Source: Torreya grandis
Lineage: Eukaryota; Streptophyta; Pinopsida; Cupressales; Taxaceae
Length of the DNA stretch: 64,000 nt
NCBI GenBank assembly: GCA_037957365.1
Contig: JARHVA010005485.1
Span: 1,128,394 to 1,192,393 of the forward strand
Direction: 5' to 3'
Shown: positions 12,331 through 23,350 of the stretch, piece after piece
Layout of the letters: the number at the start of each line of letters is the position of its first letter
Position numbering within the stretch: position 1 is the first letter of the stretch
Notes under the pieces: model-generated
The model's database searches: none
The model's input: the letters and a program-made list of their open reading frames with translations, nothing else
Told to the model about the DNA's origin: nothing
Translations under genes and position numbers: made by a program

Positions 12331-13259
12331 TAGGCAAGGTAGATGAATATTCTTTATTACATGTTTTCTTTTATTTATGTGGTTGTATGTCATTTGTTAT
12401 TAATCTTTGTTTATCCTTCTTCATAGCCATTGCCCAAACAGAGCTTATCAGCATCTTAATTTCCCCCAATATTGTTTTGCATTGATGTATATCTATTTTG
12501 AGATCACTTCTAGGAGTGCTTTAGTTGGTTTTGATGATGAGTTGGTATTTTGTGGGACTCTATCCTTTGAGGATATACAAGTGTATGTGCGTTGCTAACC
12601 TTGTATGCTCCAATATTCCCTCCAATGACAAGTTTTTTTTTGCACATATGCTAGGACCAATTGGTGTTCTACTATGCCCTCTAGTGTTTTTATAAATTAA
12701 GCCTTGTTGTTATATGATCTCCAATTACAACAGTTGCTTCATCTTTAGCATGTGTTTCCTTAATGAGAGAGCTTCCTCCATTGGGGGAAAAACTATTTTT
12801 AAGCCCTATTATCCACCATGCCTCTGTCCTTACAACTTTATCTTATGTTTCCCTTCAATTCTTCTCTGAAACCCTATTTTAGTTCTTTGATACCTTCTTA
12901 ACCTCTAAAAACCTATTATTCTTAAACTACTCCCTTAAATCCTACCAAGAACCTTTGAAACCCTACTGTGAAGTTGTTGAATATTATGAAGGATTAAGGT
13001 TCACTATTGTTCCTACAATAATCTCTTTACTTTTATGAAACAACACATGAATTAGTAATTTTTCAACTTTGAGATTTGAGAAAGCTTGAAATTTGAAAAG
13101 AGAACAAGGAGTACACATGTATGGAGATGAAATTAAGTTGCTTTGTGACTTGTAACTGATTATAGAGAATTATGCCCCCTTGTTGAAGCACTTGGAGAAT
13201 TTTAACAATAGTGAATTGAGAGTGATCAAGTCCTAATTTTGAATAACTAATAAAGCTCT

Positions 13260-14242
13260 TGTCAGGCACCTAGAACAACAAACATGCTCTGATACCACTT
13301 GTCAGGATCTTTGCTCCACCACAATTAGAGCACATATGATTACTTCTCGTATTAACAACTAAACACGAAATTTGACCAGAAATATAAAGTAACTAGAAAT
13401 ATGAAACAACACAGGAATTGAGAGACAATACACAATTGTATTAATAATCACACAGAAAAAAATACAATAAGGAAGATGCCACTTCTTCCTCCACCTCAAA
13501 GGTTCGCCACTCCTCAAGACCTTCTTCCCTCTCTCTCTCGGTCCCAACAATCAACTCCAATGTAGAATTGATGTTCACCTCTCCAACCAGTCAGTAACAA
13601 CGTTGCCAGTTCACCAAGCACACAACCGTGCTCCAAGTAGATCTCCCATGAACCTTCAACCTGCAATTCAGTAGACCATACTCGCAATTGTAGATCTCTC
13701 TACACCCCTGAAGAACCCTTCTTCAACCAGTACCCCGGTGGATCAGCTCCTTGACCTTGCAGACCTTGCAACTCTCCCTGATCAAACACTCACAGCACTC
13801 CTTTGGAACTAGGAGGAGCTACACTAGCTCTCTCTAAAAGCTCTATGGCTTTCTAACACACACATACAATACAGCCCATGAGTCCATATATAGATCTCAT
13901 GCTTACAATAATTAGACTAACCTAATTACAATAATTAGACTCGCAACTCAAGACTACGACTAGCCTTCAACATGCAAACTAGCAGTCCAAAAATAGACTC
14001 TCCCGGATTCGTCATGCGAACTGTCTGTTCTCACACAGGCTGCCAACGTCGGCGCCTCCATGACCGATGTCGGTCGACTGGTAACCGACGCCGGTTGCTT
14101 CCTCTTGCTATCTGACCGACGTCGGCTGATCAGACCGACGCCATTTTTCCTGCAACTGAATCAGCAACACCCCGAAACTCTTGATCCTCCTTAACTTCTC
14201 CTGTTTGCATCTTGGTGAAGCTTTTAGCTCCACAACATAACA
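13260..14242 (-). repeat. 3' LTR of the young copia element (983 bp)
   Basis: On the plus strand it runs from TGTCAGGCACC to CATAACA, so the minus-strand ends are TG...CA. The first 40 bp (13,260-13,299) carry a primer-binding-site unit that normally lies outside an LTR. They are counted as LTR because the target-site duplication GCTCT lies outside them. The 943 bp beyond match the conventional LTR copy at 16,400-17,342. Confidence 0.9.
14043..14144 (-). promoter_or_regulatory. 21-bp-spaced CCGACGTCGG-like palindromes in LTR U3
   Basis: Five copies of a CCGAnnTCGG-type palindrome begin at 14,043, 14,064, 14,085, 14,116 and 14,135. The first three are exactly 21 bp apart. They lie 100-200 bp inside the U3 end, where an LTR promoter is expected. 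CCGAC is the core of the plant DRE/CRT element bound by CBF/DREB factors, and ACGT is a bZIP core. Regulatory function is inferred from sequence only. The same cluster is present at about 17,143-17,245 in the other LTR, with some copies changed by transitions. Confidence 0.5.
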
Positions 14243-14257
14243 ATCTCCCACTTGGAG
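14243..14257 (-). promoter_or_regulatory. Polypurine tract of the young copia element
   Basis: Minus strand reads CTCCAAGTGGGAGAT directly before the LTR start TGTTATG. AAGTGGGAGAT next to TGTT is a well-known polypurine-tract form in plant copia elements. It would prime plus-strand DNA synthesis. Confidence 0.85.
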
Positions 14258-14329
14258 ATAAATAGCTGCACCTGTACCTGTACCTGTACACCATCTAAAT
14301 TATTTCTTGGCTTGTATTCCTCTTCAAGA

Positions 14330-15180
14330 TCAGTCTTGAAGACCAACCACCACGCAACCTGTGATGCTATCCATGTCCTTCAAGTAACCTGCCACATCCG
14401 AACCTACATATCTATGTAGTGAAGAACTTGACCCTGCATAACAAGAAACCCTGTTGCTAGTCCCACTGAACTGCCCTCTAGTACTCCTTTCCCGAATTGG
14501 CTCCATACTTTCTGACAACCCCCACTGCTTGGGAGAACAACTTAGGTCTACACTAGACCTCATGTGATTTTGAACCCTGTTTCAAGCTAAGCTTGAACTG
14601 TCCAGCCCTTAGTGTGCTTTCAGATTCTGCATCCTGCATCATGAACCCCGCCAACACCGTCTTCACATCAGCTCCCACTAGAGATCAAATCTCCATGTCT
14701 CATATGCCAAAGAATTTCGCTGCTTCAAATTCTTCATGACACGCCTCTAAACTAACCTTACCCTTAGCTCAGCAAATACCTGTATGTACAAACCTACTAG
14801 TAAATCACCCACATACAGTAACAAGATGATGTTGCGACCATCATCTACCTGGTAAAACAAAACCACAATAGTCTCACTGACATTGACTGAAGCCATGCTT
14901 AGTCATCCACATGTCAATACCTGTACCACTATCCTGCAGCTTCTTCAAGACCATATGCCTTGGCCTTCTGTCTCTTGTATCCGTCCACTCTCTTCTTTAA
15001 AATGGGAATCCATTCCGTCTCTCAGTGCCTACTTCCAGCTGACAACTTTACCAACAAATCCTGTTGGGTTCTTCTCCAAGGACTCACACTCCTCATCCAT
15101 GCCAAGCTCCCACTGTATCTGGACTCTACCTGCATTGCTTCTTCCATCTTTCTGGTTCTTGACTATAAAGAAAGCAATAT
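14330..15180 (-). pseudogene. Copia RT N-terminus and RNase H remnants
   Basis: Near 14,330-14,430 the minus strand keeps the RYVGSDVAGYLKDMDSITG block, which matches the copia RNase H region (a Y-x-D-x-D-W-A-G motif with changes). At about 14,900-15,110 pieces of the N-terminal part of the copia reverse transcriptase are readable (MDEECESLEKNPT, then a lysine-rich GYKRQKAR-like segment) across two frames. The catalytic RT centre with its YVDD box is missing. The internal deletion therefore joins the RT start almost directly to the RNase H end. Confidence 0.65.
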
Positions 15181-15276
15181 AAAGAAGGTGAACAACGAAT
15201 ATGAGGTTCACTTACCATTTCTGACCTCAACATGAGCGTTTGAGACTTGCTATCCGCCCACTATCCGTACCAGTGA

Positions 15277-15452
15277 CCGATCTCGGCCATCTCCCAGTCT
15301 GTTTCCGATCGATGTCGGCTCCCTGTACTGAACTTGACTGCCGACGTCGTTTTCCTGGCCGACGTCGGTGTCCTTCCTGTCGATGTCAGTTTTCTTATGA
15401 CCGACGTCAGTCTTCCTATTGTCGACGTCGGTTACTGTATAACCGACACCGG
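15277..15452. repeat. Tandem array of CCGACGTCGG-like palindromes inside the element
   Basis: Palindrome starts lie at 15,277, 15,309, 15,341, 15,359, 15,380, 15,401, 15,422 and 15,443. The last five are spaced exactly 21 bp. On the minus strand the array is open and reads as a seven-residue repeat of the form TDVxxxK (TDVDNRK, TDVGHKK and so on). Two readings are possible: a protein repeat, or DNA sites on the same helical face. The same motif and spacing in the LTR favours a DNA-level origin. Confidence 0.7.
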
Positions 15453-15601
15453 TACCTGTCTTCGTTTGTGAGTGACAACTTTTTACCTGCGAGCTCTCCA
15501 TGGATCAAAATCCTAATCAAATCAATCCTGCTCTGCTCAGAATAAATCAGTTTCCTCACTTGACCTCTGTCCGTCATCTCCTCCATGAACACCAAGGCTT
15601 T

Positions 15602-16228
15602 TCAGTTCTTTAGCTTGTCAAAAACATCTGACCTCCGCTTCAAAACCTGCATTCTCCTCCTACATATGTGACCAAGCCTATGAAGCCACATCTCTACAAC
15701 AGAAGGTGAATCAGCAATATAAGTAGATAGATAAATGATACCTACTTTCTTACCACCATCTAATTCAAGTATATCCGCTGTGAGAGTTACAGTGCATCTC
15801 TCATCACCCAAATTTCTTGAAGAAATTAGACTAATCTCCAAGACTGGTACCTGCATGACTTCCTTCAACCACTGTGAGTCATCCGCCTGCAATTTCAGCT
15901 TCACTTCTCCTTCGTCTATAATCTGACAAGGCTCTCCAACCCCTAAATAAATCTCTCCAAAGTCTCCAAAGACATACCCATGAAAAGATGCTCTATTTCG
16001 GGCTGCATGGAAAGAGGCAAAAGAATCTGTAAACAAAGATTCCACTTTATCCAAAACATCATGTGCAATATTACCTGCAACATATGCTTCCACCAGCTGA
16101 TCTGCTACCGACCAACGATCTCTTTTAACCTGCTCTTTCTTTCCATCAATCAGACCATTCGTGCTATTCAGTTTCTCCATTCGTAGCTTACTTTCTTCTG
16201 CCATTGCTATACTCCCACTCAATCTCAA
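15602..16228 (-). pseudogene. Copia gag-start / protease / gag-pre-integrase fusion ORF
   Basis: An open frame of 208 codons. It starts MRLSGSIAMAEESKLRMEKL, with the MAEESK-type start of copia gag at residue 9. Most of gag is deleted. The middle (about residues 80-170) resembles the copia aspartic-protease region, without its catalytic DSGA block. The end contains WLHRLGHICRRRM, the gag-pre-integrase HRxLGH motif. It is thus an in-frame deletion fusion. It stays open although the element is non-autonomous, which agrees with a recent insertion. Whether it is translated is unknown. Confidence 0.65.
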
Positions 16229-16299
16229 ACCCCTGTGAGTGACCTGTAATCAAAAACACTACTAAATCTGAAACCACCTGTTAGTCAACCCAACCAAAA

Positions 16300-16397
16300 G
16301 CTCTGATACCACTTGTTGGTATCAGCTCTTGAACCTACAACCAAGGCTCTGATACCACTTGTCAGGGACCTAGAACAACAAACATGCTCTGATACCA
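16300..16397 (-). promoter_or_regulatory. Three tandem tRNA-Met primer-binding-site units
   Basis: On the plus strand GCTCTGATACCA occurs at 16,300-16,311, 16,346-16,357 and 16,386-16,397. Each is the complement of the primer site TGGTATCAGAGC. Each is followed by CT and then TGTTGG, TGTCAGGG or TGTCAGGA, so every unit ends where an LTR-like TGT begins. The site at 16,386 abuts the conventional 943-bp LTR. The site at 16,346 abuts the extended 983-bp LTR, and the target-site duplication supports that one as the site used. Confidence 0.85.
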
Positions 16398-17342
16398 CTT
16401 GTCAGGATCTTTGCTCCACCACAATTAGAGCACATATGATTACTTCTCGTATTAGCAACTAAACACGGAATTTGACCAGAAATATAAAGTAACTAGAAAT
16501 ATGAAACAACACAGGAATTGAGAGACAATACACAATTGTATTAATAATCACACAGAAAAAAATACAATAAGGAAGATGCCACTTCTTCCTCCACCTCAAA
16601 GGTTCGCCACTCCTCAAGACCTTCTTCCCTCTCTCTCTCGATCCCAACAATCAACTCCAATGTAGAATTGATGTTCACCTCTCCAACCAATAAGTAACAA
16701 CGCTGCTAGTTCACCAAGCACACAACCGTGCTCCAAGTAGATCTCCCATGAACCTTCAACTTGCAATTCAGTAGACCATACTCACAATTGTAGATCTCTC
16801 TACACCCCTAAAGAACCCTTCTTCAACCAGTACCCCAGTGGATCAGCTCCTTGACCTTGCAGACCTTGCAACTCTCCCTGATCAAACACTCATAGCACTC
16901 CTTTGGAACTAGGAGGAGCTACACTAGCTCTCTCTAAAAGCTCTATGGCTTTCTAGCACACACATACAATACAGCCCATGATTCCATATATAGATCTCAT
17001 GCTTACAATAATTAGACTAACCTAATTACAATAATTAGACTCGCAACTCAAGACTACGACTAGCCTTCAACATGCAAACTAGCAGTCCAAAAATAGACTC
17101 TCTCGAATTCGTCATGCGAACTGCCTGTTCTCACACAGGCTGCCGACGTCGGCGCCTCCATGACCGATGTCGACCGACTGGTAACCGACGCCGGTTGCTT
17201 CCTCTTGCTATCTGACCGACGTCGGCTGATCAGACTGACGCCATTTTTCCTACAACTGAATCAGCAACACCCTGCAACTCTGGATCCTCCTTAACTTCTC
17301 CTGTTTGCATCCTGGTGAAACTTTTAGCTCCACAACATAACA
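16360..17342 (-). repeat. 5' LTR of the young copia element (983 bp)
   Basis: The plus strand starts TGTCAGGGACC and ends CATAACA, followed by the target-site duplication GCTCT. It equals the 3' LTR in length. By eye there are about 27 differences in the 943-bp part and one in the 40-bp extension. Most are C/T or G/A changes, which suits decay of methylated cytosines. Confidence 0.9.
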
Positions 17343-17347
17343 GCTCT

Positions 17348-18539
17348 TGTGTTGAAAAGATGCATTACTCCAACTCATGAATAAGTAGTACCCAATATAC
17401 TAATCCATAAAGGTGGAACCATGATGGATTCACTAGAAGTAATGCCAAGACGGTTGAGTGTCACTAGACTAGAACGTACATCACCCACAATAGAAGATGG
17501 AACCATACAATGGGTTCACTATAAGTAATTCCAAGATCGTTCAACATTGTTAAACATCAACATACATTACTCATCATAGATTTTGAATCACACCATTGTA
17601 GACATATCTATATTGTATTTCCATGATCAAAATAGAATGAATAATATTAATACCCCCATCATAACTATATTACTCAGAGATTTAAATTGAAATGAATATT
17701 TTGCCTTTAAATTTGTAACTTTGAACTTTGAAACATGTGCATTAAAAAGTACCATGCCTTTTGAACTATGCCAAAATGATATAGAATACTATGCACCTAT
17801 ATGCTCAATTATAATTGTACTTGCACCCTGTATCTTTAATTTTATAGTTGTTTACATATCCCCATGCTTGTGTTTTAAAGTGTGTATTAAAATATGATTT
17901 TAATCTTTGAAAATTGAATACATATGCATGTCATATGCGCCTAGAATTTGTACAAATGTGCTCATATTTGTTATGTGTTTGATTTTTGAATTACTTTGAA
18001 AACAAGTACTCTGTTATAAAATCTTATTTTGCATTACTTTGAATATTTGAAAACTTATACACATTCGAAATATGATTTTTCTATTTATGAAGGCTTGGAT
18101 AAGCCCATTATGATGCCCCTCTTTGAGATGAGGGATGTAGACTACAAATTACTCATCTCAAAAGAAGAGTTAACTATAGCATATGATAAAGAAAGAATTA
18201 TGTATTAATTATGTCATCATGTGGAGAGTATGTCATCATAAAAATATAAATTACATCGAGACATGTATATAACATATTTGAATGTGAGGCATACAAGTGT
18301 CATGTTTAGATAGATTTAGCAATGAAGAATGCAATGACATGTCAGAGATCTTATTGACAGATTGTACATGAAATTATATTTCATGATTCAAGTTTGATTG
18401 AGAGTAAACATTACAATATAAAATATAAAATAGTTATTCATTTCACATTCTCAATGTGTCTCTTCCTATTCCTACAAGAACAGATAACTTATTGAAGTAG
18501 ATAAAAACAAGACACCTAATAACAACTATATACAATATT
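17348..18539. other. AT-rich intergenic DNA with a short diverged tandem repeat
   Basis: No gene seen. Between about 17,380 and 17,580 a unit of roughly 110 bp is present twice (GGTGGAACCATGATGG / GATGGAACCATACAATGG followed by TTCACTA and AAGTAAT in each). The right part, next to the decayed copia pol, may hold that element's 3' LTR, but I cannot delimit one. Confidence 0.4.
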
Positions 18540-21500
18540 GTTACAACCCCTTCTTAATTTGCAAGGGTCTTTGTCAAACCAAGCATTCCTCTAAACTTTT
18601 CAATTTTTTCTCATCCAAGCACTTTTGTCAGGTTGTCTATTGGCTGTCTATTGTAGGGCAATGTTACAACTTGATGCTTCCATCTTTCACATAGTGTTGA
18701 ATCAAATGAAACATAGTATTGATATGTTTCATTTGGTTGTGAACGAATAGATTATTTGCCATCTAAATTGCAGAAGAGTTGTCAACCATAATAGGTGTTG
18801 ACAAAACTTGTTGCTTCTACAAATCTAAAATAACCCTTCTGAGCTACAAGATCTGTCTAGTTGCCTCTGAAGTGGCCATATATTTTGCTTCTACTAAATA
18901 AATTACTAGCACTGATTGCTTCTTGGATTTTTAACTGACAATTATTGTTCTCAAATTCATCAGAAAACTTAATATGGACTTTCTATCTTCATGGTCACCA
19001 ACATAATCAGAATCTGAGTACCCAACCAGTTTGCATTCTCCTACCCTAGAATTTTTGAGCCCAAAATTTTGTGTTCCTTTGAGATATATGAGGACCCTTT
19101 TTTATGCTACCCAATGACTATCCCTGGGTTGTAACATGAATCTTAAAAGGACACCAACTGCAAAAGATATATCTGATCGAGTTATAGTCACATAAATCAA
19201 ACTTTTAATGAGTTGTCTAAATTTAGTGGCATCAACCAAATCTGTTGAATATTTGAATATCAATTTGAAACTATGTTCCATGGGTGTGATAAGAGGCTTA
19301 AAATCTTCCATTCAAAACTTAATGTCATCAATGTACTTCTACTGAGTGACGAAAAAATACTTTGATTTTTGAATTACTTCAATACCCAAGTAGTAATGAA
19401 GGTAACCCAAATCAATCATTTCAAACCTTTTCATCAACTTTGATTTAAACTTTGCAGTGTATCATTCATTGTTCCATATGGTGAACAGATCATCAACATA
19501 CACCACCACAAATATAATTGTTTTGTCAACTATTTTGATGAAAAGAGTTGCATATTCAAACTCAAAATGTTTGAATTTCATGTTCATGAGGTGCTCAGCT
19601 AGTTTTTCATACCATGTTCGAGGGGCTTGTTTCAAACCATACAATAATTTTTTCAATTTCCACACTTTGTGCTCTTGTTTGTTTATTGTAAAACCTCTAG
19701 GTTGTGTCATGTACATAATTTCCTTGAGGTCACCATTCAAGAATGTAATTTTGACATCAATTTGGTGAACTTTCCATTTGTTGTGAGCTGCCAAAGCCAA
19801 CATGGTTTGAATGGTAGTCCATTTTGTTTTAGGTGTAAAGGTTTCATTATAATCAATCTTTTTTTTATCAAATCCCTTTGTGACAAACCCTGGTTTATGG
19901 TTATCAAGTGAGATATCAAACTTGTATTTGTTACAGTAGACCCACTTGCTGCCAATAAATTTACAACCATATGGAAGATCAGCCAATTTACAAGTTTCAT
20001 TTTGACTAATGTAATGTACTCATCTTTCATTACTTTTCTCCAAGATTCAAGCTTCTCAACTTGTTTTAAAGATGTTGGTTCTAAATCAAATGCAACATTG
20101 AGTTCTTCTGGAGAATCATTCAAGGTGAGATTTTCAATTATATCTTGAATTTATTCAAAGGACTTATCTAATTGTGATACGACTACATGTGCACTCCTAG
20201 TGTCTATTTTCCCAATTTCATCAGGTTTCACATTTGTATATGTTTGAGTGGCCCACTTGGACATTTGTTTCTGTGTTTTAGGTGTTTCAAATGCGTCCTT
20301 TGAAGTTCCATCACTTTCTATCCTCTTTTTGGGTGGGCCATGTTCATTGTCTGATAAAGTTTCAATCTCTCTTTCGGGAGGAGTTTCAATCTCATGTATA
20401 AGAGACAATAGAAAATCAATAGATTCTAAACTATGTGTCCCCCATTCATTGTCTAGAACATCCAAATCACTCTCTTTAGACAAAACTTTGCTTGTCAAAT
20501 TGACTTAGTTGTCAATCAATATGTTAAATGTCCTTTGTGGTCTCACAAAAGACTTCTCTTACGACAATAAATTTCTTCTCTTTCTCATTGTATAGCCTTT
20601 ATGCCTTGGAAGATTTATAATATCTCAAGTGGCTGCATTTTCGACTCCTATGGTGCAACTTATTTATTTTATCCTTTAGAATCAAAGCATAACAAGTGGA
20701 TCTAAAAATCTAAAGATGTCACACTTAAGGGAAATGACCACACCACATCTCATACATATTCTTGGATTTAAGAGCTATTGATGGTGATCTATTATGGAGG
20801 TATATTTTTGTTTTAGCTACTTTAGCCCAAAAATACAGATTTACCCCTTTGTAGTACAACATGGCACATACCATATTCATCACAGTTTTATTCATTCTTT
20901 CTACAACTCTATTTTGTTGCAGAATGTAAGGAACTATGAAATGTTGTTTGATCCTATTTTGATCAAGATAGGACTCAACCTTATTTGAAATGAATTCACC
21001 ACCATTGTTTATCATGAGTGTCTTGATATGGGTTTGATCTTCATTTTCAATCATGGTTTGAAACTTTTGTAAAGTCTCGAAGGATTCTGATTTTTTCTTC
21101 AAAAAGTATGTCCAAGTCATCCTGCTTTAGTGATCAATGAACAACATGAAGTACTTATGACCACCAGTGGAGAGGATTGGAAGAGAACACAAGTCTGAGT
21201 GAACCAATTGTAACTTTCTATCAGCTTTTCATTACGACATAGGGAACGGTTCTCTTGCATATTTAGCCAAGATGCAAGCTTCACACTTTTCATCTAATTT
21301 TGTAGGCAATGTAAGCATGCCAACAACACCATTATTTTTCAATACACAAATGTTGTTATAGTGAGTGTTCCCAAATATTACATGCCACAACATGTTTGGA
21401 GACATTCTATCTTCCACAAGATAAGCATAATTCCTTGAATTTGAAGGCTTGCCCTTGAGTTTGAGTAGTTTTCATTCCTCATATCCAGTTAAGATGACTC

Positions 21501-21650
21501 CATTATTACTTTTTCTCTTGATAATGACATCACCATTATCCAATAGAATGGAATGTGTTTGTTGCCTTATGAGCACTAGGGACAACAAGTTTTGTTTCAA
21601 TTAAGGAAGGTGGAGAGAATATTTTGGAGTTTGAAATCTAGAAGCCATAG
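18540..21650 (-). pseudogene. Decayed Ty1/copia pol on the minus strand
   Basis: The copia domain order can be followed from high to low coordinates. A protease C-terminal region lies near 21,450-21,650. Gag-pre-integrase follows at 21,232-21,417 (LWHVIFGNTHYN, then C-x2-C). The integrase core is at 20,725-21,120, with a MINNGGEF block and QQNRVVERMN. A linker runs from 20,151 to 20,498. Reverse transcriptase spans 19,462-20,123 and contains GSKWVY, DVKITFLNGDL, YGLKQAPRTWYEK and YVDDL. Its C-terminal part lies at 19,102-19,311 (RQLIKSLIYVTITRSDISFAV). RNase H remnants reach about 18,560, ending near LGLTKTLAN. Frame changes and stops separate the pieces. The RT box YVDD itself is intact. Confidence 0.9.
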
Positions 21651-21819
21651 ACACTTGAGTCTTATTGTACCTCTTCCTTATGGTTGCAGACTTGATCTAC
21701 CTGCGAGGTATACCTCTTACTTTTACTTCATTCTTGCCTTCATCATACTGAACATTGCAGTTTTATTTGTTTTGAAACTTACCATTTGAAGTACATGGAA
21801 CACTTGGTGCATATTTTAT

Positions 21820-22310
21820 CTTGTTTAAAGCTATTAGTTTGACTTCTCTTTCTTTGATTATATGGCATAGCTCATCAAAAAAATTGAATTTATCGAACAC
21901 GATTGATTCATGGAGTGGTGCTAGCAAAATTTGTGTAAAAATATCTTATACTTCATTGTCTACCATAGAGTTTGTCTTTTTAACTAGCATAATCTTGTAT
22001 TGAATAACATATTTGTTGTTTGGCTCATCTGACCCTTGTTTGAGTTTAAATTTTTTTGCATAAGATAACTTTTTGCCAATGTTGATAGAGAAGTGTGCTA
22101 GAAATTGATCTACCAAAGAGTTGAATGCTCTAACTGATTGAAGTGGGAAATTAAAAACCATCATAAAGCAAAGTCTTTGAGGCTTCTTAGAAAGAGCTTG
22201 GTTAGTAATTTGTCATTGTAAACATAGTCCAATCATGTTGTATGAAATGATCAAAGATGTTACACAAGATCTCCTTTACTGTCATGGAGTGGTAGATTAG
22301 GAGCTATAAA
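21820..22310 (-). pseudogene. Ty3/gypsy gag fragment
   Basis: On the minus strand the region reads as a gypsy-type capsid domain. It starts with a KGDxVxH-like segment near 22,290, then KLFLRSLKDFAL, and then an open part (21,946-22,164) with FNFPLQSVRAFNSLVDQFLA and KKFKLKQGSDEP. This is the retrotransposon-gag pattern of a leucine-rich helix, F-x-x-L-P-x-x-S-x-x-x-F, and LKQG. It is not copia-type gag, so it belongs to a different element from the adjoining copia pol. The pieces abut at about 21,650-21,820, so one element probably inserted into or recombined with the other. Confidence 0.7.
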
Positions 22311-23335
22311 GCCTATTGGTAATGGGTAAAAGACTATTTCAGGTGCCAAAAGATTATGAATCAGAGTATGAAAATCTATTGAGTGACTTGTTTTAGATAC
22401 ACCTTGCTCTAATTATAACACTTTAGCATGTAAGACTATGATAGTTTTCTCAAGAGTGTGCATTACGCGAGGTTGGTAGAGGACCTTGTGTAGTAATCAA
22501 GGGAGGTGTGTAGGATGCTTGTGTAGAAACATGCATGTGAATATGTTGTAAACCAAGTGATGTTCCCATACCTATGGATTATTTCACGTATGTAACTCTT
22601 AAGTGTTGATATAAGAATAAAAATAATAGTGAAAACTACAACACCTAAAGTGGAAGTGAAAGCTTGAGCTAGTTAATTTATTTTATCTTTTACAATGTAA
22701 AGAAATGTCAATATTTTGAAGGTTGGCATTAAGGTACATCCAGTGAACTATGTTTCATTAAATTCATCCACTTGCTCGAGATTAGCTTTATCAGCCTCAA
22801 TAGTCATGATAAGTCCATCAATAGGGTGCATAATATGCCTTATAGTATTATGAATATAAATTTATTTTTATTCCCAAGTCATGCTTGATTTTACAAAAAA
22901 TTTCCTTAACGGTGCTTATATCTTAGGATCATATTTTCAATAATGTGAGTTGATTAAGGCTTCAGATTGTACAATGTTCATTTTATCATTTATTGTTGTA
23001 TTTGAATTTTATTAATGCCAATATATAATGAATATAAATAACAACTTGGAAAGTGACAAAGAATGTAATAGTGAACTTCAAAAGATGTAATCAAATTGCA
23101 TTTATTATTACCAAGATTTGAATTTGAAGCTTTGAATATTTACAACAAGGATTAAGGGCATGATTAGTCAAGGTATGTTTGCTTTGTAGGGTCTTAGATA
23201 TATTAATCCCAATTGTAAATAGTAACATGACCATGAAGTCACTAATTACAGAGGATTTCATGACTCTCGTTGTCACATTATCATGTCTTTAAGTTACATT
23301 AAGAGTAACTTCTCGAGGCTAACCACTTACTAGTG
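22311..23335. other. AT-rich intergenic DNA, nothing recognised
   Basis: No ORF with recognisable motifs, no LTR ends and no primer-binding site found. Probably decayed flanks of the gag fragment. Confidence 0.4.
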
Positions 23336-23350
23336 CACTACAAGAAAAAA
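23336..23350 (+). mobile_element. Lone CACTA-type transposon terminus
   Basis: CACTACAAGAAAAAA matches the conserved end of plant CACTA (En/Spm) DNA transposons. I scanned downstream for an inverted partner (TTCTTGTAGTG) and did not find one in the next 10 kb. It could be the remnant of a deleted transposon or chance. Confidence 0.35.

Larger units (their letters stand above)
8330..12960 (-). mobile_element. LINE (non-LTR retrotransposon), decayed
   Basis: A minus-strand LINE, with its 5' end near 12,960 and 3' end near 8,330. In order it holds a 5' leader, a lysine- and glutamate-rich ORF1-like region with a coiled coil (11,849-12,088) and an RNA-binding-like segment (11,301-11,651), an endonuclease region, and a reverse transcriptase. 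Endonuclease signatures include GFNARTS near 10,815 (the GDFNAR block, with a stop just before it) and SIIDYV near 10,560. RT blocks include NYQTI...NPLFTKLF and QAGFRPKHSTIDH (about 9,480-9,660) and YVDALIL at about 9,120. There is no poly-A tail at the 3' end. The part below 10,850 is duplicated at 50,690-52,890. Confidence 0.85.
13260..17342 (-). mobile_element. Young copia-derived LTR retrotransposon, internally deleted
   Basis: A 4,083-bp element on the minus strand, flanked by the direct repeat GCTCT (13,255-13,259 and 17,343-17,347). The LTRs are 983 bp each and differ at about 28 positions (about 2.9%), mostly transitions, so it is among the youngest insertions in the window. The interior (14,243-16,359) is only about 2.1 kb. 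It keeps the gag start, part of the protease, a gag-pre-integrase motif, the N-terminal end of the copia RT and an RNase H tail, but lacks the integrase core and most of the RT. It could move only with proteins supplied by another element. Tandem primer-binding sites and 21-bp-spaced palindromes are its unusual points. Confidence 0.9.

Noticed and set aside
12407..12598. 63-codon plus-strand ORF
   Set aside because: It lies antisense in the LINE 5' region and has no known motif.
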